Positions 33,163-42,920 of a DNA stretch of 64,000 nt are shown piece after piece (the first letter of the stretch is position 1; each line of letters starts with the position of its first letter). A program made the translations under genes and the position numbers. The notes under the pieces were generated by a model that ran no database searches, was not told the origin of the DNA, and saw nothing but the letters and a program-made list of their open reading frames with translations. This stretch comes from Tetmemena sp. SeJ-2015 (Eukaryota > Ciliophora > Spirotrichea > Sporadotrichida > Oxytrichidae): the NCBI GenBank assembly GCA_027382625.1, contig JAJKFJ010022341.1:1-64000 (forward strand). The letters run 5' to 3'.

Positions 33163-35031
33163 ATGGCTTTTACGCCCTTCCGTTCGATCGGACGAGGTAT
33201 TAAGTGGTTCTGGAGTGCGGTCGATACGAGTCGGCGCTTTGTCATTAATTTTATTTTCTTATTACTAGTCATACTCCTATTGAATGCTATATTTTCTTCA
33301 GACAAATTAAAGATTGAAGATAAAACCGCGCTCATTTTAAACTTCAAAGGACAATTGGTTGAACAGCATGCCGGTAGTGCGAGTGATGCCTTCATTGCCG
33401 AGGTCCAGGGTGAGAACAAGCGCTCGACACAATTGCGCGACATTTTGACCGTGATTGATGCAGCCAGCAAAGACCCTAAAATTAACAATGCCGTACTGAT
33501 GTTGGATGGCATGCAAGGAGCCGGATTACCAATGTTGCGCGAAGTCGCAGCGGCCTTAGAACGATTTAAAGCCAGTGGAAAAAAAGTAATCGCATGGGGA
33601 TCTAGCTTCGATCAACGTCAATACTTTTTAGCCGCGCATGCGAATGAAGTGTATATGCACCCAATGGGTAACGTAATGTTGAGTGGCTTTGGTGGATATC
33701 GCAATTACTATAAAGATGCCTTAGATAAAATTGGCGTGACTGTCAATCTGCTAAAGGTCGGCACCTTCAAGAGCGCTGCTGAACCCTACATTGCTAACGG
33801 TCCATCACCAGCCTCGTCTGAAGCTGAAGCATTTCTATATAACGCAATGTGGAAGCTCTACACCGATGGCGTAGAAAAAGCACGCAAACTACCCGCTGGC
33901 GCCATCATGGAGAGCATCAACAACTTACCCGATATGTTAAAAGCAGCAAACGGAAGCGTTGCGCAATTTGCGCTTAATGCAAAATTAATTGATGGTTTGA
34001 AATCGCGTGATGAATTACGTCAAATGATGTTGGGATTAGGTGCGAAGGACGAGCAGACAAAGAGCTTCAAACAAGTAAGCTTTGATGACTATCTACAAGC
34101 GCAAAATCATTTTTCGTTTGGGCCAGCGGTTGCAGTGATCGTCGCAGAAGGTGAAATTAGCGAAGGCAACGCGCCACCTGGTGCGATTGGCGGTATGTCT
34201 ACAGCAAACTTGATTCGTAAGGCACGCGAAGATGATCAAATCAAAGCGCTCGTAGTCAGAGTTGATTCTCCTGGCGGTAGCGCATTCGGTTCTGAGTTAA
34301 TTCGCCAAGAATTGGAATTAACACGCAAAGCAGGAAAACCTGTTGTCATTTCTATGGGGAATGTCGCAGCCTCCGGCGGCTATTGGATTTCTATGGCATC
34401 CGATGAAGTCATTGCCGATGCAGCGACCATTACTGGATCGATTGGCGTGTACGTAATTTTTCCAACTGTAGATAAAGTAGTTGATAAAATTGGTGTGCAC
34501 ACCGCTGGTACCACAACCACTTGGATGAGCGATTCATTTAATCCTTTGCGTCCTATGAATCCGAAGTTTGGCGAAGTGATTCAGTTGGGAGTGAATAATA
34601 TTTACTCCGAGTTCACGACAAAGGCCGCAGCTGCACGCAAAACGACGCCAGAAAAAATTGACGCGGTTGCACAAGGCCGCGTTTGGACTGGTGAACAGGC
34701 GAAAGAGCGTGGATTGATTGATCGCATTGGTAGTTATCAAGATGCCTTAAAATCCGCAGCCACGCTGGCAAAATTAGGTAATGAATATCGCGTGACCTAT
34801 ATCGAACGTGAGCCTTCTAAATTTGACCGATTCTTTAGTATGTTTGAAGACGGTGCGACCAAAGCAGCGGCTCGTGCAATCAATGAACAGTTCAAAGTTG
34901 CCGTTGCACCTAGTGGGATTCCACCAGCGGCAGCAACAGAAATGATTAAAGATCTTGCTTGGTTGGCAGACTTACGCAAAGAGAATCGCAGCTATATGGT
35001 GATGGCTCACTGCATGTGTACGTTGCCCTAA
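33163..35031 (+). CDS. sppA: Signal peptide peptidase SppA, 67 kDa type
   Basis: A membrane-bound serine protease that degrades signal peptides left after export. One N-terminal helix (about residues 22-41, INFIFLLLVILLLNAIF) anchors it, followed by two tandem S49 domains. The catalytic lysine lies in KVGTFKSAAEPY near residue 200 and the serine in NVAASGGYWISM near residue 405. ATG 33163 has AGGAG seven bases upstream; the ATG at 33142 lacks such a site. At 622 residues it has normal length. A terminator lies about 80 bases after the stop. Confidence 0.95.
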   Translation: MAFTPFRSIGRGIKWFWSAVDTSRRFVINFIFLLLVILLLNAIFSSDKLKIEDKTALILNFKGQLVEQHAGSASDAFIAEVQGENKRSTQLRDILTVIDAASKDPKINNAVLMLDGMQGAGLPMLREVAAALERFKASGKKVIAWGSSFDQRQYFLAAHANEVYMHPMGNVMLSGFGGYRNYYKDALDKIGVTVNLLKVGTFKSAAEPYIANGPSPASSEAEAFLYNAMWKLYTDGVEKARKLPAGAIMESINNLPDMLKAANGSVAQFALNAKLIDGLKSRDELRQMMLGLGAKDEQTKSFKQVSFDDYLQAQNHFSFGPAVAVIVAEGEISEGNAPPGAIGGMSTANLIRKAREDDQIKALVVRVDSPGGSAFGSELIRQELELTRKAGKPVVISMGNVAASGGYWISMASDEVIADAATITGSIGVYVIFPTVDKVVDKIGVHTAGTTTTWMSDSFNPLRPMNPKFGEVIQLGVNNIYSEFTTKAAAARKTTPEKIDAVAQGRVWTGEQAKERGLIDRIGSYQDALKSAATLAKLGNEYRVTYIEREPSKFDRFFSMFEDGATKAAARAINEQFKVAVAPSGIPPAAATEMIKDLAWLADLRKENRSYMVMAHCMCTLP

Positions 35032-35109
35032 ATAGGCACATGTCAATTTAATATTCAGGCAATCTGCATAAGGCCAATTACATAAAGTAAGGCTCGATTG
35101 ATGAAGCGC

Positions 35110-35137
35110 AAGGGAGGCAATTTGCCTCCCTTTTTTT
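35110..35137 (+). terminator. Intrinsic terminator after sppA
   Basis: A strong hairpin of AAGGGAGGC pairing with GCCTCCCTT over a short loop, followed by seven Ts. Confidence 0.88.
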
Positions 35138-35506
35138 CATCTCACCGCAACATTTTTAGATTGAATACCGATTCAACAGCACACTGCTCAAGGCATTGTA
35201 AGTCGCATCAAGACACAGCTTTGCGACTTATAAATGATCGTGATTCACTCTCAGTTTAGCTTAAGCAATTTCGATGACGTGATCAGTTATCACATCATGT
35301 TCTCCATCCCGCGATTATCGCAGCGAAAAAAATCGGCTAAAAATTGAATATTCATGAATATTCAAAGATATTCAGCTTCCAATTTTCGCTTGAATACAAA
35401 AGAATACGACTGCACGGCTCTGTTGGCTATATTAATAGTGCCTTCGATAATAAATTGAATTAAGTTGATTGAACGAATTCAGTGTAGAAATGTAAAGGAC
35501 ACGCGT
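35138..35506. other. Upstream region of the membrane-anchored XRE regulator
   Basis: An AT-rich stretch of 369 bases with no gene. It holds the 22-base palindrome at 35344-35365 and nearby GATATTC and GAATAC repeats. Confidence 0.65.
35344..35365. promoter_or_regulatory. Perfect 22-base palindrome, candidate XRE operator
   Basis: The left half is TTGAATATTCA and the right half is its exact reverse complement. It lies 141 bases before the regulator start. Further partial copies (GATATTC, TGAATAC, GAATACG) follow within about 45 bases. Palindromes of this form are typical of self-regulated XRE repressors; binding here is inferred. Confidence 0.6.
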
Positions 35507-36244
35507 ATGAACTTTGGTGAGAAGTTAAAGCAAATAAGAACTCAGAAAAATCTGACGCAACCGCAAATGGCAGAGGCAATCGGTATCGAACAATCCTATT
35601 TATCGAAATTGGAAAACGACAAATCGGTGCCTTCTGCTGAGATGTTCCAAACCATTATGAAATCGCTAGAAATCGAGCCCGCCGATTTTTTAAAAGACAT
35701 CGATAAAAAAATTCTACAAGCAAGCCTTAAACATATACCCGAAGTCGCACACTATTTGAACACAACAATCGTCGTAAAAACCCATAGCGTAAAGCGCTGG
35801 CTATTCGGATCCGCTTCGTTGTGCACATTAGGCTTCGCCTTCCTCTTGAGCGCGAATGAAGGAATATTTTTCCCGAATAAATTATATAAATACGAGTCGA
35901 AAGGCGTATTTCGCGCAGACGAGGCAGAAGACGTATTTGAACAATTTGAAAAAATCACCAATTTGAAATTTGATGCAAACATAATTTCTAGGAACGAAGC
36001 CAGCAAATTATTGGCAGACTTCACAGAGAAGCGCAGACGACCACTTTTTATTGAGAAAAGCCACAATGCTGGCACGGTATTTTATGAAAATGTCGAAGGT
36101 GGACGTCGAAAATTTCAGTTAGTCGACGTCAGTATTGTTCGATCTTATCAAAATCAATTCATACAATTCTTGGGTGGCCTATTTCTTTTTACTGGTGTCT
36201 TAGGTTTCTTCATGGAATGGCGTATTCGTAAAATTCCAACATAA
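35507..36244 (+). CDS. Membrane-anchored XRE-family transcriptional regulator
   Basis: A 245-residue one-component regulator. Residues 1-60 are an XRE helix-turn-helix (TQPQMAEAIGIEQSYLSKLE). Two membrane helices follow, at about 98-116 and 218-236, with a region of about 100 residues between them that should face the periplasm, and a short basic cytoplasmic tail (WRIRKIPT). The layout suggests that an outside signal controls a DNA-binding domain held at the membrane. ATG 35507 is the family-like start; an earlier in-frame start at 35465 adds a leader not seen in XRE proteins. The exported protein at 36350 follows on the same strand. Confidence 0.85.
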   Translation: MNFGEKLKQIRTQKNLTQPQMAEAIGIEQSYLSKLENDKSVPSAEMFQTIMKSLEIEPADFLKDIDKKILQASLKHIPEVAHYLNTTIVVKTHSVKRWLFGSASLCTLGFAFLLSANEGIFFPNKLYKYESKGVFRADEAEDVFEQFEKITNLKFDANIISRNEASKLLADFTEKRRRPLFIEKSHNAGTVFYENVEGGRRKFQLVDVSIVRSYQNQFIQFLGGLFLFTGVLGFFMEWRIRKIPT

Positions 36245-36349
36245 TGATTTTTTAATTATCGTTATAATTTTATTCAAGTATTTTTTATATATTTACTAGC
36301 TTCCGCTTTGTTTCAACGATGACTCACTTTACTTTTTAGAAGGACAACT

Positions 36350-37078
36350 ATGTCACAACTCAGAACTTTCTTTGCAGGCGCAACCACAATGGCAGCCGCA
36401 CTCGCCGCGATATTTGCTTTAACCGGCGCACGTGAACCAGTCAAGAATGAGCGCTTTGATGAAATCACCGTAGGTCGAATCAATATTGTCGAGCCGGATG
36501 GTACAAAACGCATAATCATTTCGAATCGCGCCCAATTCCCAGGCGACTTTCATCAAGGGAAAGAAGGTGCGCGCCCAGATCGTCGCAGTTTTGCGGGAAT
36601 GATTTTTGTGAATGAAGAAGGTACAGAAAATGGCGGCTTCATTCAAAAAGGAAGCATAAGAGAAAATGGAAAAATTGATGCTGGGCTCTCGCTCACTTTT
36701 GACCGCTTCCGTCAAGATCAAGCTTTACAATTGATCAGTACGGATAGCGCCAATCATCAACAAACTGGCATCCGCATCAATGATGTACCTATGTACAAAG
36801 TCAGCTCGATAGAAGACATCAAAAAATTTGGTGCGGAAGCAGAAAAACTTCCGCAAGCCGAGCAAGCTGCATACTGGAAAAAATTATCTGATGAGGGTCG
36901 CCTATCCGAAAATCGAATTTACCTCGGCAACACGAGAGATAAGGGATCAGCATTAAGTCTAAAAGACGCCAAAGGTCGAACACGCATGATGTTGATCGTG
37001 AGCGCTGCAGGTCAAGCAGAAATACAAATGTTAGATGAAGCAGGCAAAGTTGTGAAGAGTATTACGCCAAGCAATTAA
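36350..37078 (+). CDS. Putative exported protein of unknown function
   Basis: A 242-residue protein with an N-terminal hydrophobic segment (about residues 9-26) that could be a signal peptide or anchor. Two similar beta-rich stretches can be seen: VGRINIVEPDGTKRIIISNR near residue 40 and IYLGNTRDKGSALSLKDAKG near residue 190. GTENGGF lies between. I know comparable proteins only as uncharacterised. It lies 105 bases downstream of the XRE regulator and may be its target or signal partner; this is only positional. GAAGGA lies before the ATG at 36350. Confidence 0.75.
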   Translation: MSQLRTFFAGATTMAAALAAIFALTGAREPVKNERFDEITVGRINIVEPDGTKRIIISNRAQFPGDFHQGKEGARPDRRSFAGMIFVNEEGTENGGFIQKGSIRENGKIDAGLSLTFDRFRQDQALQLISTDSANHQQTGIRINDVPMYKVSSIEDIKKFGAEAEKLPQAEQAAYWKKLSDEGRLSENRIYLGNTRDKGSALSLKDAKGRTRMMLIVSAAGQAEIQMLDEAGKVVKSITPSN

Positions 37079-37111
37079 TCTCGTTGTTGGCAGTCCGTTT
37101 GAAGGGAAAGA

Positions 37112-37146
37112 AAAGGCCAGAGTCCAATGATTCTGACCTTTTTTTG
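37112..37146 (+). terminator. Intrinsic terminator after the exported protein gene
   Basis: A 13-pair hairpin with one mismatch and one G-U pair (AAAGGCCAGAGTC with GATTCTGACCTTT, loop CAAT), then a T run. It ends just before the convergent GNAT gene. Confidence 0.8.
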
Positions 37147-37164
37147 AATTGCGGATCAATCACA

Positions 37165-37719
37165 TTACCCGATTTGCAAGCGCATACGTTCAAATCGGAT
37201 AGTCACGCCATCTGGCAAGATATCCGCAACATCTTCGATTTTCTTGAATCCCAACACCTCATAAAATGGCACGCCTGGTAGCGTCGCCATTAATTCTAAA
37301 CTGGTATATCCATGCTTCAACGCTGCTTGCTTACAGGCTTCAAATACGGCTTTACCAACACCACGTCGCGCTGCTGAAGGTGCGATAAAGAAAGCGCGAA
37401 TTCTTGCTGGATCGTGAGCTGGATCGAGAAATTCATCGCCACCCATAGGTCGTTGATCACCGCCATACAAAGTACGACGACGACTCCAGCCTCCACATCC
37501 GGCTAGCTCTCCATCCAAGATCGCGGTGAAATAACTACCGTCCTTGACCAACGCTGTATCTACACCAAATACATATTTGATTGCTGATTCAGTTTCTTGT
37601 TCGGTATAAAATCCGCGACTTAACACGCGTGCTGAATCAACAATCATTTGATTCAGTTGTGGGATTTCTTCTAACGTACTTGGGCGAACGACCAATTGAC
37701 TATGATTAAGTGGTGCCAT
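37165..37719 (-). CDS. GNAT-family N-acetyltransferase
   Basis: Transfers an acetyl group from acetyl-CoA to an unknown amine. The CoA-binding motif A is IRAFFIAPSAARRGVGKAVFE, and the C-terminal GVPFYEVLGFKK motif with the catalytic-type tyrosine is clear. ATG 37719 has GAGGAA just upstream and gives 184 residues; the longer open frame to 37926 adds a non-homologous leader. It lies downstream of clpB on the same strand but beyond the clpB terminator, so it should have its own promoter in 37720-37892. Confidence 0.88.
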   Translation of the reverse strand: MAPLNHSQLVVRPSTLEEIPQLNQMIVDSARVLSRGFYTEQETESAIKYVFGVDTALVKDGSYFTAILDGELAGCGGWSRRRTLYGGDQRPMGGDEFLDPAHDPARIRAFFIAPSAARRGVGKAVFEACKQAALKHGYTSLELMATLPGVPFYEVLGFKKIEDVADILPDGVTIRFERMRLQIG

Positions 37720-37892
37720 AAGTTCCTCGTGCGATTTTCTGTGACTGGGGACGACCAAAACACTTGCTTTTTGCGCTTTCGAAACTCGACTTAGCGTGAA
37801 AATCCAGGCCAGAGCCGAATCTCGAATTGTGTATTCTCCACAACCCAAACGTCGACCTCGGAATATACACAAAAAATCTACGAAAAACAAAA

Positions 37893-37943
37893 CCGTAGAA
37901 ACGGCACAGTTGCAACCAGCCTGCAAATGTGCCGTTTCTACGG
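37893..37943 (-). terminator. Strong terminator after clpB
   Basis: A 16-base perfect stem (CCGTAGAAACGGCACA with its complement) closes a loop that itself contains a TTGCAG/TTGCAA pairing. On the minus strand it is followed by TTTTGTTTTT. It lies 25 bases after the clpB stop. Confidence 0.88.
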
Positions 37944-37967
37944 CCTATAGATCAACAAAATGGCAAA

Positions 37968-40553
37968 TTACTTGAAAACTAATTCACCATGAACGACATC
38001 CACAACAATGCTGTCTTTGGGGCCAAACTTACCTTGCAAGATCAATTTAGATAAAGGATTTTCTATTTCCTGTTGAATCGCGCGCTTTAATGGTCGAGCG
38101 CCATATACGGGATCAAAACCGGCCTCAGCAATTTTCAATAAAGCTGCATCAGTAACTTCCAAACTCATATCCATTTGTACCAAGCGCTTATTCAAGGTAT
38201 CTAGCTGTATCTTCGCAATCGCGCCAATGTTTTTCGCATCCAATGCATGGAATACGACAATCTCATCAATACGATTAATAAACTCAGGTCGGAAATGCGA
38301 TTTCACCTCACCCATCACCGCCATTTTGATGACACTTGGCTCACTTCCCTCCATCGCTTGAATCTGATGCGAACCCAGATTCGAAGTCATTACAATCACC
38401 GTGTTCTTAAAATCGACGGTTCGCCCTTGACCATCTGTCATGCGACCATCATCGAGTACTTGCAGCAGTACATTAAACACATCATGATGGGCTTTCTCTA
38501 CCTCATCAAGTAAGATCACACTATAAGGCTTGCGACGTACGGCTTCGGTCAAATAGCCGCCTTCTTCGTAACCAACATAGCCTGGAGGCGCACCAATCAA
38601 TCGCGCAACAGAATGCTTCTCCATAAACTCGCTCATGTCGATACGAATCAATGACTCTTCAGTGTCGAACATAAAGTTGGCCAGTGCTTTGCACAATTCG
38701 GTTTTTCCAACACCTGTTGGCCCCAAAAACAAGAAAGAACCGTAAGGACGATTTGGATCGCCTAAACCTGCCCGTGAGCGCCGAATTGCGTCAGACACTG
38801 CAGTAATCGCCTCGTCTTGACCAACCACACGCTTATGCAGCGCATCTTCCATCTGCAACAATTTCTCACGCTCACCTTGCATCATGCGAGAGACAGGAAT
38901 ACCTGTCGCACGTGAGACAATTTCAGCAATCTCTTCGGCACCAACTTGCGTTCGCAGCAACTTTGGCTTGCCACCTGTCTCAGCATTTTTTGCTGCTTGC
39001 AAATCAGCTGACTTTAGTTGCGCCTCTAATTCGGGCAATCGACCATATTGAAGTTGCGACATGGTTTGCCAATCACCTTTACGTTTCGCATCCTCCATCT
39101 GCAATCGGATTTTTTCAATTTCCTCTTTGATATGGGTACTACCTTGTACCGTGGCTTTTTCTGATTTCCAAACCTCTTCTAAATCGGCATACTCACGCGC
39201 TAAAGTCTTAATTTCTTCTTCGATCAATGCAAGCCGTTTTCTCGACCCTTCATCTTTCTCTCGTTTAACCGCTTCCTTTTCAATCTTCAATTGAATCAAC
39301 CGACGATCAAGCTTATCCATGACCTCAGGCTTAGAGTCAATCTCAATCTTGATTTTTGCAGCAGCCTCATCAATTAAATCAATCGCCTTGTCCGGCAAGA
39401 ATCGATCTGTAATATAACGATGTGACAATTCAGCAGCAGCTACGATTGCGGGGTCAGTAATGTCGACGCCATGGTGGACTTCATATTTTTCTTGCAATCC
39501 ACGCAAAATCGCGATAGTTGCTTCAACACTTGGTTCGTCAACAATAATTTTTTGAAAACGACGTTCGAGCGCGGCATCTTTTTCGATGTACTTACGGTAT
39601 TCATCTAGTGTGGTCGCTCCAACACAATGCAATTCACCGCGCGCCAAAGCTGGCTTCAACATATTGCCAGCATCCATCGCGCCTTCCGCTTTACCAGCGC
39701 CGACCATTGTGTGTAATTCATCGATAAACACAATAGTTTGCCCCTCATCCAAAGCGATTTCTTTCAATACCGCTTTTAGACGTTCCTCAAACTCACCACG
39801 GAATTTTGCGCCAGCCAACAACGCCGCCATATCCAAAGATAACACTCGCTTTGACTTTAAACTATCTGGCACTTCCCCGTTCACAATACGCTGTGCGAGT
39901 CCCTCGACAATCGCCGTTTTACCTACGCCTGGCTCACCAATCAACACAGGGTTATTCTTGCTGCGACGTTGCAATACTTGAATCGCTCGACGAATTTCAT
40001 CATCACGTCCTATCACCGGATCAAGCTTGCCGAGACGAGCGCGCTCAGTTAGATCAAGAGTGTATTTTTTTAATGCCTCACGCTGTCCTTCCGCTTCTGG
40101 CGAATCGACATTCGCGCCACCGCGCACGCCTTTGATAGCCGCTTCCAGAGCGCTCCTAGTCAAACCATTTTCGCGCGCTAACTTACCCGCTTCAGATTTA
40201 TCATCAACCAAGGCGAGCAGAAGCATTTCACTAGCCAAAAATTGGTCGCCGCGTTTCTGTGATTCTTTATCTGCCAAGTTGAGCAAACCGGCTAACTCAC
40301 GGCCAATTTGCACTTGGCCATCAGTGCCTGTCACTTTTGGCAAACGATCAACCGCACTTTTCAAGCCCGCCAATAAGCTATTGATGTTAACTCCCGCTCT
40401 TTGCAGTAAGGAACGTGCGCCTCCATCGTCTTGATTGATCAATGCAAGTAAGACGTGCACGGGCTCTATATATTGGTTATCATTACCCACCGCCTGGCTC
40501 TGCGCATCCGCTAAGGCCTCTTGTAATTTTGTGGTCAATTTATCTAAACGCAT
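37968..40553 (-). CDS. clpB: ATP-dependent disaggregase ClpB
   Basis: A hexameric AAA+ chaperone that rescues aggregated proteins with DnaK. The 861-residue protein has the Clp N domain (1-145), the first ATPase with [15 protein letters not shown] and the [11 protein letters not shown]alker B, the ClpB middle-domain coiled coil (about 400-525), and the second ATPase with [15 protein letters not shown] and LLDEVEKAH. There is no ClpP-binding loop, as expected. ATG 40553 has an AGGAGG site. A heat-shock type promoter lies upstream at 40592-40619, and a strong hairpin lies after the stop. The gene is intact. Confidence 0.98.
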   Translation of the reverse strand: MRLDKLTTKLQEALADAQSQAVGNDNQYIEPVHVLLALINQDDGGARSLLQRAGVNINSLLAGLKSAVDRLPKVTGTDGQVQIGRELAGLLNLADKESQKRGDQFLASEMLLLALVDDKSEAGKLARENGLTRSALEAAIKGVRGGANVDSPEAEGQREALKKYTLDLTERARLGKLDPVIGRDDEIRRAIQVLQRRSKNNPVLIGEPGVGKTAIVEGLAQRIVNGEVPDSLKSKRVLSLDMAALLAGAKFRGEFEERLKAVLKEIALDEGQTIVFIDELHTMVGAGKAEGAMDAGNMLKPALARGELHCVGATTLDEYRKYIEKDAALERRFQKIIVDEPSVEATIAILRGLQEKYEVHHGVDITDPAIVAAAELSHRYITDRFLPDKAIDLIDEAAAKIKIEIDSKPEVMDKLDRRLIQLKIEKEAVKREKDEGSRKRLALIEEEIKTLAREYADLEEVWKSEKATVQGSTHIKEEIEKIRLQMEDAKRKGDWQTMSQLQYGRLPELEAQLKSADLQAAKNAETGGKPKLLRTQVGAEEIAEIVSRATGIPVSRMMQGEREKLLQMEDALHKRVVGQDEAITAVSDAIRRSRAGLGDPNRPYGSFLFLGPTGVGKTELCKALANFMFDTEESLIRIDMSEFMEKHSVARLIGAPPGYVGYEEGGYLTEAVRRKPYSVILLDEVEKAHHDVFNVLLQVLDDGRMTDGQGRTVDFKNTVIVMTSNLGSHQIQAMEGSEPSVIKMAVMGEVKSHFRPEFINRIDEIVVFHALDAKNIGAIAKIQLDTLNKRLVQMDMSLEVTDAALLKIAEAGFDPVYGARPLKRAIQQEIENPLSKLILQGKFGPKDSIVVDVVHGELVFK

Positions 40554-40591
40554 AATGCCTCCTAAAAGGATTCAATGATTAATTGACTTAT

Positions 40592-40619
40592 AGATTAGGC
40601 GGTAAAAGCTGATTTCAAG
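40592..40619 (-). promoter_or_regulatory. Sigma-32 type heat-shock promoter of clpB
   Basis: On the minus strand CTTGAAA, a 13-base spacer and CCTAATCT agree with the sigma-32 consensus (CTTGAAA, 11-16 bases, CCCCATNT) except for two changes in the -10 part. It starts about 39 bases upstream of the clpB ATG. Confidence 0.75.
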
Positions 40620-40668
40620 AACAAACACCGCAAAAATTTCTAGGCGCTTTGCGCTACATCAACAAGCT

Positions 40669-41223
40669 ATGCATTTAGAACAACTTAATTTAACGTACCT
40701 GATAAACGAAGATCGCATCCTGATCAGAATTGGTTTTTCTACAAAAAACAAAGAAACCGAGTTAGATGAAAAACAAGAAGTTCAATTATTCATCACACGT
40801 CGCATGCTACAAAGACTGTGGCCTGTTTTGATGGAGTCAATCAGTTCGCATATGCGTTTAAATCGACCTGAAACAGCATTTGCAAGTGAAGAGCTAATTC
40901 AAATCGAACACGAAGAAGCGGTTGATCAAATTAAAGAAGAGGGCAATTTTGGCCAACGCTATCAAAGTGAAGAGCGTAAAGCAATTCACGGTGAAATTCC
41001 CCTATTGCTTGAATCGATTAACTTCCATTTGAAAGCCAATTCGCCTCTGGTCATACAATTTATTGCGCAGCAAGGACAATCGATAGACCTACGATTGGAA
41101 AACAATCTGCTTCACGGTTTTTGTAAATTATTAATCGATGCAGAACGAGCCGCCTGCTGGGATTTGGCCTTAAGCCTGCCAAAAACGGAAGAGATGAGTA
41201 TTCCTGCGCATCTTTTAAATTGA
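40669..41223 (+). CDS. Hypothetical protein divergent from clpB
   Basis: A 184-residue soluble protein with no membrane segment. It begins MHLEQLNLTYLINEDRILIR and contains LFITRRMLQRLWPVLM and, at the C-terminus, a beta stretch (QSIDLRLENNLLHGFC) and a short Leu-rich end. I recognise no catalytic motif and no family. It starts 116 bases from clpB in the opposite direction, so the two could share a control region. A bidirectional terminator separates it from nagZ. Confidence 0.68.
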   Translation: MHLEQLNLTYLINEDRILIRIGFSTKNKETELDEKQEVQLFITRRMLQRLWPVLMESISSHMRLNRPETAFASEELIQIEHEEAVDQIKEEGNFGQRYQSEERKAIHGEIPLLLESINFHLKANSPLVIQFIAQQGQSIDLRLENNLLHGFCKLLIDAERAACWDLALSLPKTEEMSIPAHLLN

Positions 41224-41227
41224 TAAA

Positions 41228-41260
41228 AAAGCCAGAATACTTAAGCATATTCTGGCTTTA
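41228..41260. terminator. Bidirectional terminator between the hypothetical gene and nagZ
   Basis: Perfect stem AAGCCAGAATA with TATTCTGGCTT, loop of eight bases, with As before and Ts after. Confidence 0.88.
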
Positions 41261-41324
41261 TTGGCTTACTTTCCTACCCTACTTTTAGGTCAATTAGTAC
41301 TATTTATAAGGAACAAAAAACCTT

Positions 41325-42840
41325 TTAAGATGCTGCTAACTGATCAAAATTCGCAACGGGAACCTGCCCGTTCGCTTCCACCTTGCCGTTTAACCAAGCC
41401 CCAATTGCTTGAATCGCAGGTTCTGCGAAGCCGTAAGAAATCAACGCTGGTGCATTGATATCGAGCGTTTGAAATGGATTCCATAAGACCAAGTGCAAAT
41501 CGGGTTTCCACGTTTTACGAGCATGTTCGTTATAACGAATTCTGACTGTTGATGCCAAAATAATCGTTCTTCCATCGGCAGGAATACTAGACCAATCAAA
41601 ACTAGAAGCATCATCGAAAGTGCTAGTCTGTACATCATAAATTTGCGACAACATCGAGGCGACTTTATGCGCTGGAATACCGGCCTCTGACACGCCATCG
41701 CTGACCACATCCGCACTGATGACTAAGCGCACTTGACTGCCAGGTTTTGGCGGTATCGCTTGACGATAGGTCGTTAATCCGCGTTGCCAAGCTTGCGCCA
41801 TCAAAACACGATCGGCATCTTCCGTTTGTTGGTCGTAGTGCCCCTTTAAACTCGGATATTGTTGTGCAAGCTGACGAATACGTTCCAACTTCTTCTGCAC
41901 AGCGCTATATGGTATTTCACCACTTTCAATCGCAAGCGCCAAGGCATTTAAGGTTTCTATTTGCGTCTCGGTATTACCAAGCGCCATCACCATATCAGCG
42001 CCTGCGGCTAAGGCTTTCACTGCGGCTGCGCCAACGCCATAGCGCCCAGCAATCGCGTGCATGTCCATACCATCGGTAATAACCACACCATGATAATTCC
42101 ACTCATCACGCAAGATACCAGTCAAAATCTTGCTTGACATCGTTGCTGGATTCTCAGGATCTATTTGCGGATAAACAATATGCGCCGTCATCATTGCAGG
42201 TGCATTTTTGGCGGCGGCTTTAAAGGGCGCTAATTCCAAGGCATCAAGCTCCGCACGCGACTTATTGACTTCAGGTAAATCTCGATGCGAATCAACATGC
42301 GTATCACCGTGGCCTGGAAAATGTTTGATACAACATGCGACGCCTTCGCTTAAACTACCTTCCATCCACGCACTCGCCAATTGATGCGCTCGTACTGGAT
42401 CAGCACCAAACGAACGCTCAGAAATCAGGGATTATTGACGTTATTATTTAAATCCAAAACAGGTGCAAAGTTCCAATTAAATCCAATGCTTTCACACTCC
42501 GCGCAACCGCCGCGCCAACTTGGCGACATAGTTCGGGGTCATTGCTTGCGCCAAGTGACATTGCTGCTGGTGGCTGAGGTACCCAAGTGGCACGAACCAC
42601 CGCGCCCCCCTCTTGATCGATACCGATCAAGGCTTCGGCTCCCATTACTGCGCGCAAATCACTGGTCAGTTTGGTTAATTGATCTTGGTTCACCATATTT
42701 TGACGAAATAGGCAAATTGCACGAATGTGATTTTCTCGAATAAAGTTCGCGGTTGTTTCACTTAATACAGTTTCGGGCATTCGAATCATGATCGACTGTC
42801 CTGCGATACGGCGTGCTTCTTCTCTACTAATATGAGTCAT
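41325..42840 (-). CDS. nagZ: Beta-N-acetylhexosaminidase NagZ (two frameshifts)
   Basis: A GH3 enzyme that removes N-acetylglucosamine from anhydro-muropeptides or chitooligosaccharides. The N-terminal piece has IGIDQEGGAVVRAT; the main piece has KHFPGHGDTHVDSHRDLP and the nucleophile region VVITDGMDMHAI. Two single-base losses, near 42470 (GGG read as GG) and near 42425, separate the pieces; between them the expected FNWNFAPVLDL and SERSFGAD can be read in other frames. The span is short by two bases modulo three, which fits. It is longer than E. coli NagZ, with a C-terminal extension of about 150 residues. A hairpin separates it from the upstream deaminase gene. Confidence 0.92.
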
Positions 42841-42880
42841 TGCATTTCCAAAAAAAGGCTAATGAAAATAGGCTAAAAGA

Positions 42881-42914
42881 AAAGCGGACATCATGCTCAA
42901 TGATCGCCCGCTTT
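42881..42914 (-). terminator. Hairpin between the deaminase and nagZ genes
   Basis: AAAGCGG pairs with CCGCTTT around an inner GATCA/TGAT pairing. On the minus strand it reads into TTTTCTTTT. It may end or attenuate the nag operon before nagZ. Confidence 0.65.
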
Positions 42915-42920
42915 TATCAA

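Noticed and set aside
39586..40434. Plus-strand open frames of 109-135 residues opposite clpB
   Set aside because: They are complementary-strand shadows of a highly conserved, intact gene.
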